DNA of 64,000 nucleotides from Pseudanabaena yagii GIHE-NHR1 (GTDB lineage: Bacteria > Cyanobacteriota > Cyanobacteriia > Pseudanabaenales > Pseudanabaenaceae): contig NZ_JAAVJL010000003.1 of the NCBI RefSeq assembly GCF_012863495.1, positions 1-64,000 on the forward strand, read 5' to 3'. Made by a program: the position numbers and the translations under genes. Below, piece after piece: positions 16,765 through 26,449 of the stretch (its first letter is position 1; each line of letters starts with the position of its first letter). The notes beneath the pieces were generated by a model. That model saw only the letters and a program-made list of their open reading frames with translations. It did no database searches and was not told where the DNA came from.

Positions 16765-18594
16765 ATGACCTTTACGCAACGCAAAACTTCTCCCTTTAAT
16801 CCCACCGAAAACATGCGTACTATGGGCAAGGGGATGCGAGCCGCAATTTTATTTTTGCTGGGCGTACTGATGCTGCTGGGAATTTTGGGGGGGCGACTAT
16901 TTTACTTACAAATAATTGAGGGCGATCTCAATCAACAACTTGCAGAAAATAATCGGATTCGCCTGATTGCGAAACCACCTGAGCGTGGTCGGCTATTCGA
17001 TCGCAAAGGAAATATTCTTGCCTCTAGCCGACTAGCTCATGTGGTGTATCTCTGGCCGATCGCTCAATCTAAGGATAAATGGCAACCAATTATTGAGCGC
17101 TTGGCGCAGTTAATGGGAGTCTCTGCTCAGACCATTTCTGACAAGCTAGAGCAGGAGGGGTATAACTCGCCCAATTTGGTCAGAATCTCTACAGCTATTA
17201 GCCCCAAACTTGTAACAGTGCTCTCGGAGCATAGCCTTGAGTTACCGGGGGTCAAGGTAGAGCCAGAGGCAGTCCGCTATTACCCTAATGGTGATGTCGC
17301 CGCCCATTTGCTGGGATATACAGGAGAATTAACTGCCGAAGAATTACCCAAATTGCGCGAAAAAGGCTATCGTCCGGGGGATGTGATTGGTAAAGCAGGT
17401 GTAGAGTATGCCTTTGAGAATATGTTGCGTGGTGAATGGGGTGGTCAACAGGTAGAAGTTGATGCCTTTGGTAAGGTGTTGCGGATTTTAGGACAAAAGC
17501 CTCCCAAAGCAGGAAATGCTGTCAAACTAACCATCGATCTCGATTTAGAAAAAGCAGTTGAGAAGATTTTAGGAGAGCAGCAAGGCGGCATCGTGGCGAT
17601 GAATCCTAATAATGGCGAAATATTGGCAATGGTCAGTCATCCCGCCTTTGATCCCAATTTATTTTCTGGCAAAATCTCCGAAGCAACATGGAAGCGCCTT
17701 CAAGAAAAAGATCACCCCTTTGTTAATCGCACTCTACAGGTATATCCCCCCGCAAGTACCTTCAAGGTTGTGACCATGACTGCGGCGCTAGAGAGCAAAG
17801 CATTTAGTCCCAGTGATGTATTGCCGACATATCCATACCTTGATGTGGGTGGCTTCCAGTTTTGGGATCACAACAAAGCAGGCTTTGGCACGATTGGTTT
17901 CTATGAAGCGATGGCCTATAGCAGTAATACGTTCTTTGGTCAGGTTGGTATGCGTGTGGGTGAAAGGACTCTTGCTGAATGGTCACATAAATACGGCTAT
18001 GGTGAATATTCGGGCATTGAAATTAAAGAGGAAGAGACTAAAGGTACGGTTCCCGATCCAGAGTGGAAGCAGAAAGTGGTGGGCGAACCTTGGTATGTGG
18101 GCAATACCCTAAATATGTCGATCGGTCAGGGTGATGTGCAAGCAAATCTTGTGCAGGTTTCGATGATGACCTCTGGGGTCGCCAATGGGGGCTTTAGGAT
18201 CAGACCACATTTGCTCCTCGAAGATAATGATGCTAGGGAATGGAAACAGTCCTTAAATATATCTCCAACTAATTTGGCAGCCCTGCAAAAAGCGCTCAAA
18301 TCAGTATTTGAGTTTGGAACTGCTTCATCTCTAAGTTCTGCGGAAATTGCGATGGCTGGTAAATCTGGTACGGCGCAAGATCCGCCACGTCCTAACCACG
18401 CATGGTTTACTTTGTATGCTCCCTTCGAGAAACCTGAAATTGTGGTGACAGTATTTGCAGAAAATGCTGGTGGTGGTGGTGGTAGCGCGATCGCTGCTCC
18501 TCTCGCAGTTCAAACGGTAGAAGCCTATATGCAAATCAAAAAGCAAGGTAATTCACCCAATAATCCCCCAGTTCCTGTACCAGCCCAAAACTAA
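16765..18594 (+). CDS. mrdA: penicillin-binding protein 2 (class B transpeptidase)
   Basis: 609 residues. A single N-terminal membrane segment (about 26-42), a PBP dimerisation domain (ERGRLFDRKGNILA onward), and the transpeptidase domain with STFK at 331-334 (catalytic Ser331), SSN at 386-388 and KSGTAQ near 531. The GEWGGQQVEVDAFG and IDLDLE blocks fit PBP2/MrdA, which cross-links peptidoglycan during cell elongation with RodA. Full length. The next gene starts 84 bp later and is much more AT-rich, so it is probably not part of this unit. Confidence 0.9.
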   Translation: MTFTQRKTSPFNPTENMRTMGKGMRAAILFLLGVLMLLGILGGRLFYLQIIEGDLNQQLAENNRIRLIAKPPERGRLFDRKGNILASSRLAHVVYLWPIAQSKDKWQPIIERLAQLMGVSAQTISDKLEQEGYNSPNLVRISTAISPKLVTVLSEHSLELPGVKVEPEAVRYYPNGDVAAHLLGYTGELTAEELPKLREKGYRPGDVIGKAGVEYAFENMLRGEWGGQQVEVDAFGKVLRILGQKPPKAGNAVKLTIDLDLEKAVEKILGEQQGGIVAMNPNNGEILAMVSHPAFDPNLFSGKISEATWKRLQEKDHPFVNRTLQVYPPASTFKVVTMTAALESKAFSPSDVLPTYPYLDVGGFQFWDHNKAGFGTIGFYEAMAYSSNTFFGQVGMRVGERTLAEWSHKYGYGEYSGIEIKEEETKGTVPDPEWKQKVVGEPWYVGNTLNMSIGQGDVQANLVQVSMMTSGVANGGFRIRPHLLLEDNDAREWKQSLNISPTNLAALQKALKSVFEFGTASSLSSAEIAMAGKSGTAQDPPRPNHAWFTLYAPFEKPEIVVTVFAENAGGGGGSAIAAPLAVQTVEAYMQIKKQGNSPNNPPVPVPAQN

Positions 18595-18678
18595 AAAGAA
18601 GTAATTTGCAGATACATTAAAAATTAATTGGTCAGGAATCAGTTAGCTAAATAGTTACAGGAAATAACAGGAGTTTAT

Positions 18679-20142
18679 ATGCATTTACAAAGAGTCCAAG
18701 TTCCTGATTTTCGGGTTCTAAAGGATGTAGATATCACTTTTGAGAAAAACTTTAATCCTAGAGTTTTTCCACTTGGCAGTCAGAATGGTGGTGGGAAAAG
18801 TACTTTATTACAATTGATTTTTGTATTGCTACATTGTCCAACTAATCCTGAGCGTTTGTCTGCTTTAAAGAATTTAATTGATGGGTTTAATTTGCGTGAA
18901 AATGAGAATAAAAGGGTACTGGCAAAAATTGATATTTGGGATGGAGAAAAATCTGTGGAGCTAGAATTTTTTGTTTGTGGCGATACTTATATTGATGAAA
19001 TATTAAACTTTGTACGAAACAAGCAAGATGAGAGAGCGCCAAACTACTTCTTTCAAACATTTTTAGAGTTAGAGGATATTCAACAAAAAATCTCTGAAAT
19101 TCCTAGTAAAGAAATAACACTACAAAATATTATCGAACAGATTGAAATTAGAAATAACGAAATAAGTTCTTCTTCAAAATTTCCTGATCGTCTAAAGACT
19201 CGTCTATTAAGTTTAGATATTGATATTGATTCTATTAAAATTGATTATTCGGATGCTAACTACTTAATTAAAATTGAGCAAGAACTAAAACTACAGTTGT
19301 CAAATAAACATCTGGAATTGAGGATTAAAGAAAGGCTATTGTCTAATAATATACATGAATTTATAACAGATATTAAATCAGTTAATATTGAATATATAAC
19401 TATTTGCTCATCTGAAGCTGGTAATCATAAGAATAAAGCTTTACTATGTAGTATCAACAATAAAAACACAAATTTTGACGAACAATTCTTGAATAAATTG
19501 TCAAACAAGATTTTTTTAGCTGCTCCATCTACTCAAGTGTTTTTGTTTCTTAATAAAAAAGCAATAAAATCTCTTTTTAATGAGTCTAATGATATGAATT
19601 ATTATCAATCAGAGCTTACCAAAATGAAATCTGATTTGTCGGGATTGTTTACTTATGACTTCTTAGCAACTAATATTCTGATTAAAGCTTTTAAAAATGC
19701 CAGAGACAAAGACTTTAAAGAAGCTCTTAAAACTGGTGAATATGGTAAAAACTATCAAAAACTATTAAAAGATTTAGATTTTTTACTGCATGACAAACAA
19801 GTTAATTTCATGGATGATTTTTCTGGATTAACATTTAAACTTGATAGATTTAAAGATAGTATTGAGCTTTATCCAGAAGATTTGAGTCATGGTGAGTTAA
19901 AACGACTTAGTATTTATATATGGTTGAAATATCAAAATATCGAAGACGCAATTGTATTAATGGATGAAGTCGATCTTGCGTTGCATCCAGATTGGCAGTA
20001 TCAAATTGTATCTGATTTACTTGATTGGGTTCCTAGTAATCAATATATATTAGCTACTCATTCCTACGAATTGTGTAATGCCTTAACACCTTCCCATGTA
20101 AAAATATTAGAACCAAAACTTACTGAAAGACGTAGCGATTAG
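18679..20142 (+). CDS. ABC/AAA ATPase of a two-gene ATPase-TOPRIM cassette
   Basis: 487 residues of the RecF/OLD-like ATPase type. Walker A GSQNGGGKST at 33-42, a long poorly conserved coiled middle, the signature-like LSHGELKRLS near 402, Walker B IVLMDEVDLALHPDW near 425-438 and switch ATHSYEL near 459. Such ATPases pair with nuclease or TOPRIM effectors in Gabija-, OLD- and PARIS-type defence. The downstream gene follows after two bases and has TOPRIM-like motifs. AT-rich, Lys/Asn-rich and almost free of HIP1 sites, suggesting acquisition. ATPase call firm; defence role inferred. Confidence 0.8.
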   Translation: MHLQRVQVPDFRVLKDVDITFEKNFNPRVFPLGSQNGGGKSTLLQLIFVLLHCPTNPERLSALKNLIDGFNLRENENKRVLAKIDIWDGEKSVELEFFVCGDTYIDEILNFVRNKQDERAPNYFFQTFLELEDIQQKISEIPSKEITLQNIIEQIEIRNNEISSSSKFPDRLKTRLLSLDIDIDSIKIDYSDANYLIKIEQELKLQLSNKHLELRIKERLLSNNIHEFITDIKSVNIEYITICSSEAGNHKNKALLCSINNKNTNFDEQFLNKLSNKIFLAAPSTQVFLFLNKKAIKSLFNESNDMNYYQSELTKMKSDLSGLFTYDFLATNILIKAFKNARDKDFKEALKTGEYGKNYQKLLKDLDFLLHDKQVNFMDDFSGLTFKLDRFKDSIELYPEDLSHGELKRLSIYIWLKYQNIEDAIVLMDEVDLALHPDWQYQIVSDLLDWVPSNQYILATHSYELCNALTPSHVKILEPKLTERRSD

Positions 20143-20144
20143 TC

Positions 20145-21101
20145 ATGAGTTTTAGTGAAGAACAATTAAAGCAACATTGCAAGTTTATTTTAAGTGATAG
20201 TAGGGTTAGTAATAGACTTATTATTTTATGTGAAGGTGAGACTTACATAGAAGAAGGTAAACTTTCACCACTGTATTATAAAAAAATGGAAAACTTTCCA
20301 GATGCAAATTTTTATAGTGCCTGTGTTCCAAAGCCTTGGAGAAATCTTAGACCATGTTTTTTTAATTGTGGCGATCGCAATGATGTTTTAGATACATACT
20401 TTACTTTATTAGAGATGATCAAAGAAGATATAGATAATCTATACAACCATCCTAAAAAAATATTTGCTTTAGTAGATCTAGATATTCAAGTAAAAAAGAT
20501 TGATAATTATCACTTTACTGATACACACCAAATCTTTTGTAACCTTTACCAAAACGGCAAAATAAATGATATCAATTCAGAGGTAGATCATGAAATATGG
20601 ATTACAGGACTAATTCATAAAGAAGCATACTTTTTGATTCCAGTACTTCAATCACTATTTGATGAACAATTTGATCCACCTTTTTACAAAGGTAACAGGT
20701 TATTACTTGATGATATTTATTTTTCAATGTCTCACGATCTACTGATCGATTCGGATTTAAAAAATGGCTTTGAAATTGCCTGTTCTCGAATTAATCACTG
20801 TAATGGATTAAATTTTAGTGATATAGATAAATTAAGAGATAGCTGGATTAATGAGTTTCAAAATACTACAGATGAAGAAAGAAAGCATGAGTTAGTTTTT
20901 AGTTTATTAACCATAAGAAAGGCTAAAGAATATTGGCATCAAATTAAACCGAGTGATGAATGGGATGGAGATGTTTCTCTTTATAAGAATCAACTTCTAT
21001 TAACAATCGCTAGAGATTTCTATGCACAACAAACCGATGATGAAGCGGCAGTAAAGTATCATATTCCATACTTTTTTAAAATGTTGCGTAAATTTGCTTG
21101 A
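20145..21101 (+). CDS. TOPRIM-like partner of the upstream ATPase
   Basis: 318 residues without a family name I can give. The N-terminal strand IILCEGETYIE supplies Glu30, and KKIFALVDLDIQ supplies Asp111 and Asp113; E then DxD after alternating strands and helices is the TOPRIM pattern of topoisomerases, primases and OLD/DUF4435 nucleases. The rest is helical with no known motif. It starts two bases after the ATPase stop and ends at a strong terminator, so the two genes form one unit. The effector role is inferred; the active site should be checked by structure prediction. Confidence 0.6.
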   Translation: MSFSEEQLKQHCKFILSDSRVSNRLIILCEGETYIEEGKLSPLYYKKMENFPDANFYSACVPKPWRNLRPCFFNCGDRNDVLDTYFTLLEMIKEDIDNLYNHPKKIFALVDLDIQVKKIDNYHFTDTHQIFCNLYQNGKINDINSEVDHEIWITGLIHKEAYFLIPVLQSLFDEQFDPPFYKGNRLLLDDIYFSMSHDLLIDSDLKNGFEIACSRINHCNGLNFSDIDKLRDSWINEFQNTTDEERKHELVFSLLTIRKAKEYWHQIKPSDEWDGDVSLYKNQLLLTIARDFYAQQTDDEAAVKYHIPYFFKMLRKFA

Positions 21102-21146
21102 GGCTTAGGCGATCGCTACCCCATTGCCTGTTCAGAGTATTGATCG

Positions 21147-21187
21147 CAATAAAAAAGGGAGGCACTATGTGCCTCCCTTTTTTATTG
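21147..21187. terminator. bidirectional intrinsic terminator
   Basis: 19-bp perfect stem (21147-21165 with 21169-21187) with GGGAGGCAC core and A/T tracts on both sides, between the convergent TOPRIM-like and ilvC genes. Confidence 0.85.
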
Positions 21188-21194
21188 GTTTAGA

Positions 21195-22280
<1,086 letters not shown>

Positions 22281-22319
22281 CTAGTCTAACAAAAATCGTC
22301 CCTCTAAAGAAATAAATTT

Positions 22320-22386
22320 ATGTCTATACAAAAATGTCATTTGCGCCGCGCGAAGCGCGGCGCAAATGACATTTTTGTATAGACAT
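22320..22386. repeat. perfect palindrome, 32-bp arms
   Basis: The longest simple hairpin of the window: arms 22320-22351 and 22355-22386 around GAA with tip GCGCCGCGC. It lies between ilvC and the Ser/Thr kinase gene, both on the minus strand, so it may insulate them. Confidence 0.85.
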
Positions 22387-22410
22387 TACGTTGCCTTTGT
22401 CTATGGGATA

Positions 22411-23823
22411 TTAATGCTGCGATCTCCATATTTCTAAAAAATCATTAATTTCTTGCATTAGCCATTCTTTTTCTACCCGACTTAAACCCGACCCAAATTT
22501 GTGGGAATAGATACCTTGATTTAGGCATAGCTGCATGACGGGTTGATTGTTGACTTCATAAAAACTCTTTAGCTCTAGGGGGCGCAAATCTTGAGTTTTA
22601 CCCTGTATACGTCGCTTTGCACCGAGAATATCCCATTCAAGACTGAAATTGCGATCGCCGATCAGAAGATGCACTTTACCGAATACCGTTGATAAAGCCG
22701 TATAAGCCATGCCAATACCCACAAGCCAAAATGGAATCGAAAACAGGGCAAAAAATCCTGCTCTCGAAGCCAAGGATGTCCAAAACACCAGAAAGCCATT
22801 CCAGCAAATTGCAAATATTAATAAACTGACTCCTTCACCATGCCAGCCTGTTGGTGGTATATCAATTTCTAAAAAATAGTCATTCTTTTTCAGTTCGATC
22901 CGACTACCGAGGGGCTTCTCATAGCGGCGTTGAGAAACTGGGCGATCGCCTGTTTGATTGAGTAAATGCTGAATATCAAGAGCCTTAATACGTTGCTCAA
23001 TGGATGGTAAATTTTTGGGGTTTTGTAAAGCTCTGAGAGCTTGTCTGGCACTACTAAACCGATCCTCGATCGCAGGTTCGATCATCTTTTCGAGCCAATC
23101 AGCAAAGTGCGGTGAAATATCGACAGAATCACGGAAGTTAATTTTGAATCTGACCTCAGGCAAGTCCGCAGGCGATCGCCCCGTCAGTAAAAATAAAATT
23201 GTTGCACCGAGGGCATAGAGATCGGTGGCAGGTAATGACTTTCCGCGAAATTGTTCGGGTGGCATATAACCATAAGTACCAACGATCGTACTACCGCCTA
23301 TTTGAGTATTGCGATAGGTATCTTGCACTGCGCCAAAATCAACAAGGGCAATTTTTCCATTGGGTTGCCGAATCAGATTTTGTGGTTTGATATCGCGATG
23401 TACTACGGGTGGCTTCAGTTCATGGAGATAGATCAATACATCGAGAACTTGTTCTGCAATTTGTTGAATGTCAGATTCGCTGCCATGCCAACCATTGGCA
23501 ATTTCCTGTGCTAGCGATCGCCCCTCTACTAATTGCTGCACGATGTAAAAATCGCGATCTCTTTGATGATCGATCTGAAAATAGTCTAGGTATCGGGGAA
23601 TAGCAGGATGATCGAGTTGGGCTAAGACCTTAGCTTCCCGTTCAAATAGCTCTAATACTTTCCATTCATTCATCCGCCGCAGCGATAAAGCCTTGAGTGC
23701 AACGCGATCGCCCGTTTGCAAATCTTCAGCAGCATAAGTGATACCAATTCCCCCCTGTCCCAAAACATGAGAAATACGATAACGGTCTTGAACTATTTCG
23801 CCAGCTTGATGTAGTTCTGCCAC
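22411..23823 (-). CDS. membrane-anchored serine/threonine protein kinase
   Basis: 470 residues. N-terminal PknB-like kinase: GQGGIGITYAAED glycine loop, Lys in VALKALSL, catalytic HRDIKPQN near 143, DFGAVQD, and GTYGYMPPEQ activation segment. About residues 330-375 hold two adjacent membrane segments (LLIFAICWNGFLVFW, FFALFSIPFWLVGIGMAY), followed by a soluble tail of about 90 residues. Cyanobacteria have many such kinases; substrate is unknown. All catalytic residues are present. Monocistronic between two palindromes. Confidence 0.9.
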   Translation of the reverse strand: MAELHQAGEIVQDRYRISHVLGQGGIGITYAAEDLQTGDRVALKALSLRRMNEWKVLELFEREAKVLAQLDHPAIPRYLDYFQIDHQRDRDFYIVQQLVEGRSLAQEIANGWHGSESDIQQIAEQVLDVLIYLHELKPPVVHRDIKPQNLIRQPNGKIALVDFGAVQDTYRNTQIGGSTIVGTYGYMPPEQFRGKSLPATDLYALGATILFLLTGRSPADLPEVRFKINFRDSVDISPHFADWLEKMIEPAIEDRFSSARQALRALQNPKNLPSIEQRIKALDIQHLLNQTGDRPVSQRRYEKPLGSRIELKKNDYFLEIDIPPTGWHGEGVSLLIFAICWNGFLVFWTSLASRAGFFALFSIPFWLVGIGMAYTALSTVFGKVHLLIGDRNFSLEWDILGAKRRIQGKTQDLRPLELKSFYEVNNQPVMQLCLNQGIYSHKFGSGLSRVEKEWLMQEINDFLEIWRSQH

Positions 23824-23856
23824 AGAATTTCCCTAAACTAACCCTTAATTAATATT

Positions 23857-23915
23857 ATAAAGAACCGATTTTTTGTGGCGCGGCGAAGCCGCGCCACAAA
23901 AAATCGGTTCTTTAT
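23857..23915. repeat. perfect palindrome, 28-bp arms
   Basis: Arms 23857-23884 and 23888-23915 around GAA, tip GGCGCGGC. It separates the kinase gene from the Uma2 gene. Confidence 0.85.
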
Positions 23916-23941
23916 TAAATCGCAACATCCTTGGGTTGCCA

Positions 23942-24706
23942 TCAGATCTCATCATCCAAATCAATACCCAACTGCCGTAGCTTCTCTGCAAGCCGATCAG
24001 CCCGTGCTTTTTCCTGTAACGCTCGCTTACTAGCTGCTTCTAACCTTTGATTAGCTGCTTCTGCCCTTTGATTAGCCTCCTGCGCGGCGATGTATAACTC
24101 CTCAGGAGTGAGCAACTTCTCACCATTATCAAGACGGTAAAACCCGATCAGATATTCTTCAGCTTGTAGTCTCAGTTGCAGAACTTGGCTGCAATTGTCG
24201 CTGATGGGCTTATATATATCATCCTCATTCAGTCGAAAACCTTGCAACTTTTCGGCAACCCATTCACCGTAGGGATCAAATAGCCAATATTCCGTAACCC
24301 CTAATTGTTCATATAGTGTCTTCTTAAAGTTCCAATCTACTTCCTTTGTCCCTGCGGATGTCACCTCAAAAATAATTGCAGGAGTTTGCTTTCCCTCCCA
24401 AATCTTATAATTAGCATAGAGTCGTTTCTCAATATCGAAAACCACCATCACATCAGGTGCAACTCTAGCTCTGGGATTGCCCTCAATGTAATAGAGAAAT
24501 TGATCGGCAAAGACCACCGCTTGCTGATCCTGTAAATACAGTCTCAAGAGAGCAAGGGTCATCAGGATTGCTAAAACATGCTGTTGGGTTTCTGCCAAGG
24601 GTTCTCCATCGGAACTGGGATAGACAATTTCTGAGGTTGTGGGGATGACAGCCTGTACTTGGTTAATGATTTGAGGTTGCGATCGCTGATCGGTGATAGC
24701 TACCAT
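23942..24706 (-). CDS. Uma2-family (DUF820) protein with coiled-coil tail
   Basis: About 254 residues. The N-terminal DUF820 domain contains SSDGEPLAET, RVAPDVMVVFD, IIFEVTSAGT and YEQLGVTEYWLFDPYGE, giving the D and E-x-T/S positions of the presumed PD-(D/E)XK centre. The last 60 residues are an Ala/Glu/Arg heptad repeat (QRAEAANQRLEAA) ending LRQLGIDLDD, common in this subgroup. Start set at the ATG at 24706; GTG at 24715 is an alternative. Function of the family is unknown. Confidence 0.85.
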   Translation of the reverse strand: MVAITDQRSQPQIINQVQAVIPTTSEIVYPSSDGEPLAETQQHVLAILMTLALLRLYLQDQQAVVFADQFLYYIEGNPRARVAPDVMVVFDIEKRLYANYKIWEGKQTPAIIFEVTSAGTKEVDWNFKKTLYEQLGVTEYWLFDPYGEWVAEKLQGFRLNEDDIYKPISDNCSQVLQLRLQAEEYLIGFYRLDNGEKLLTPEELYIAAQEANQRAEAANQRLEAASKRALQEKARADRLAEKLRQLGIDLDDEI

Positions 24707-24774
24707 AGGTCTCACGGGGAGGAACTTAACTTTAATTATAGAGAGACTCAGACTGATCGCGACTAATTAAACCC

Positions 24775-24815
24775 AAATTATTGGGCATCCCCCTACGCGA
24801 GATGCTCAATAATTT
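24775..24815 (-). terminator. hairpin after aat
   Basis: AAATTATTGGGCATC (24775-24789) pairs with GATGCTCAATAATTT (24801-24815) with one G-T pair. It directly follows the aat stop codon on the minus strand. Confidence 0.5.
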
Positions 24816-24817
24816 AT

Positions 24818-25399
24818 TCATACAAAAACACAAGATTTAGTTAATGCTTTTTGTAATAGATTTTGGTAACTTTGGTCGTCAATTTCATAGGCTCCAAATC
24901 TTGCTAAATGCGGATTCATTAACTGAGCATCAAATAAACCATAACCCCGCGATCGCAAATGCTCTACTAACTTCACCATTGCCACCTTTGAGCCTTCAGG
25001 AATTTTAAAAAACATCGACTCACCAATAAATACGCCACGAATAGCGATCCCCAGAATTCCGCCTGCTAACTTGTCGCCTTGCCATGTCTCAAAACTATGT
25101 GCCCAACCTGCTTGGTGCAAATTAAAATATAGCGATCGCAGTTCGTTGGAGATCCATGTCGTTTCGCGATCGGCACAGCCTTCTACAACCTGCTCAAATG
25201 CACTATCAATCTTGACTTCAAAGCGATTTTGATTGATTGCCCGCTGCAAAGATTTGGGATAGCGAAAGCGATCGTCAAGGGGGATCAAGGTGCGTTCATT
25301 GGTGTAATACCACTCAATTGGCTGTCCATCACCTTCGGACATCAAAAAGTAGCCTTGGCTATAACCGTCAATAACGCTGCGGATATCAAACCTTTCCAC
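24818..25399 (-). CDS. aat: leucyl/phenylalanyl-tRNA-protein transferase
   Basis: 193 residues with the Aat core: AGWAHSFETWQGDKLAGGILGIAIRG split into HSFETW and GGILG, then GESMFFK and LFDAQLMNPHLARFGAYEI. The enzyme transfers Leu or Phe from tRNA to N-terminal Arg/Lys of proteins, marking them for ClpS-ClpAP. The N-terminal part (LMSEGDGQPIEWY) is the cyanobacterial short form. clpB lies 1 kb upstream but on the other strand, so proximity to a Clp gene may be coincidental. Confidence 0.9.
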   Translation of the reverse strand: MERFDIRSVIDGYSQGYFLMSEGDGQPIEWYYTNERTLIPLDDRFRYPKSLQRAINQNRFEVKIDSAFEQVVEGCADRETTWISNELRSLYFNLHQAGWAHSFETWQGDKLAGGILGIAIRGVFIGESMFFKIPEGSKVAMVKLVEHLRSRGYGLFDAQLMNPHLARFGAYEIDDQSYQNLLQKALTKSCVFV

Positions 25400-25592
25400 A
25401 AATAGATTTCCAACTCACGAGTAGAGGACTTAGTTTTGTAATCTATTTTAAAGTCTCTTCATAAATTGAAATACTTTTTCATTTAGTTTTAGCTTTTTAA
25501 ATCAGATTGTTAAATGAAAAATCACTCAATATTTAAACTTATTTGCTTACAAAAAGCTGAAAACTTTAAAATATATAAAAAAGGCTAAAACG

Positions 25593-25769
25593 ATAAATGG
25601 CTCACTCAGCTTAAGTAGAAGTACTTAGTCAGAGCGAACCATTTATGCTTATAAATTGTTCTTAAATTTGGTATTGAAGTTCAGAATCTTTAAATAGGCC
25701 GATTCCGTTTGAATGTTTATATTTTGCAAGATCTTGATCAAAAACTGGGATCGCTTAATATTTTCTTTA
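25593..25769. ncRNA. candidate structured RNA, copy 1 of a tandem pair
   Basis: First of two related segments upstream of clpB. Parts: a long hairpin (25593-25600 ATAAATGG with 25639-25646 CCATTTAT), a second hairpin (GAATC 25684-25688 with GATTC 25701-25705) followed by CCGTTTGAATG, and a conserved block GATCGCTTAATA-TTTCTTTA at 25749-25769. Copy 2 keeps these parts at nearly identical spacing with compensatory changes in both stems. Strand is unsettled: the minus strand would place the long hairpin with a nearby T-run at the 3' end; the plus strand has a plausible TTGCTT/TAAAAT promoter upstream. Confidence 0.5.
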
Positions 25770-25936
25770 TAATCCAACTCGGCAATCCAGCCTAAGTTTA
25801 ATTACTCACCCCAAGAGCCTTGATTTCTCTAGATCCCCGTATTTCTACTCATAAACACTGGATTTTGCGGCTAATTAGGCTTAATTAGCGTAATTAATGG
25901 TCGGGCAAAATGAAAATTTCAAGAAGCTAGATAAAA

Positions 25937-26115
25937 ATAAGTGGCTCTTAGTGAGTAGGTAAAAATTACCATTTCTCTCTGAGAACCACTTACTTTTTTA
26001 GTAGTTTATTAAGTTTGTATTTAAATTCAGAGCCTATATATAAGCTGGCTCCGTTTGAATGAATCTATTTTGATAGAAAATTTGTCACTTTTGAGATCGC
26101 TTAATACTTTCTTTA
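25937..26115. ncRNA. candidate structured RNA, copy 2 of a tandem pair
   Basis: Second copy, offset about 345 bases. Hairpin 1: TAAGTGG (25938-25944) with CCACTTA (25986-25992). Hairpin 2: GAGCC (26030-26034) with GGCTC (26047-26051), followed by the same CGTTTGAATG. The conserved block GATCGCTTAATA-TTTCTTTA is at 26095-26115. Compared with copy 1, A-U pairs become G-C pairs in both stems. A T-run follows hairpin 1 on both strands here. No known RNA family is recognised. Confidence 0.5.
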
Positions 26116-26449
26116 CAGTTAAACTTGAGAACTTATTTATTGAGTATTTGTACTCATGTAGGTTATTTCTTTTAAATGTATTTTTAGTGATGTTTAGTAA
26201 GCAAATATGTTAATTGCTACTTAATTTTTTCTATTACTTTAAATTAATTTAACAAAGTTGCAAATATTGACTTTGATATAGATTTATTGCTGTTTGTATT
26301 GATATGTATCATTTGCTTAATAAATCTTCCCGAATATTGCTACAGGTACGGAAACACGCACCCTTTAGCAAGGTAGAACCGATCCCGCTAAAAATCTAGA
26401 CACTCTAAGATATTCTCAGTTGTCTAAATGCCACAGGAGGTAACTAGCG
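26116..26449 (+). promoter_or_regulatory. clpB upstream region
   Basis: AT-rich, no gene. Just before clpB there is a clear ribosome-binding site (AGGAGG about 8 bases before ATG 26450). No CIRCE element (TTAGCACTC-N9-GAGTGCTAA) is visible, so HrcA control is not supported here. Confidence 0.5.

Noticed and set aside
25593-26115. 6S RNA or a Yfr-type sRNA
   Set aside because: The repeated modules do not show the long central bubble of 6S RNA nor the conserved unpaired motifs I associate with Yfr1 or Yfr2, so no known name is given.
25400-26449. CRISPR array or leader
   Set aside because: Only two repeated modules are present, about 345 bases apart, with diverged sequence; no short direct repeats with uniform spacers.
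26300-26449. CIRCE heat-shock operator before clpB
   Set aside because: No TTAGCACTC-N9-GAGTGCTAA or close variant was found.
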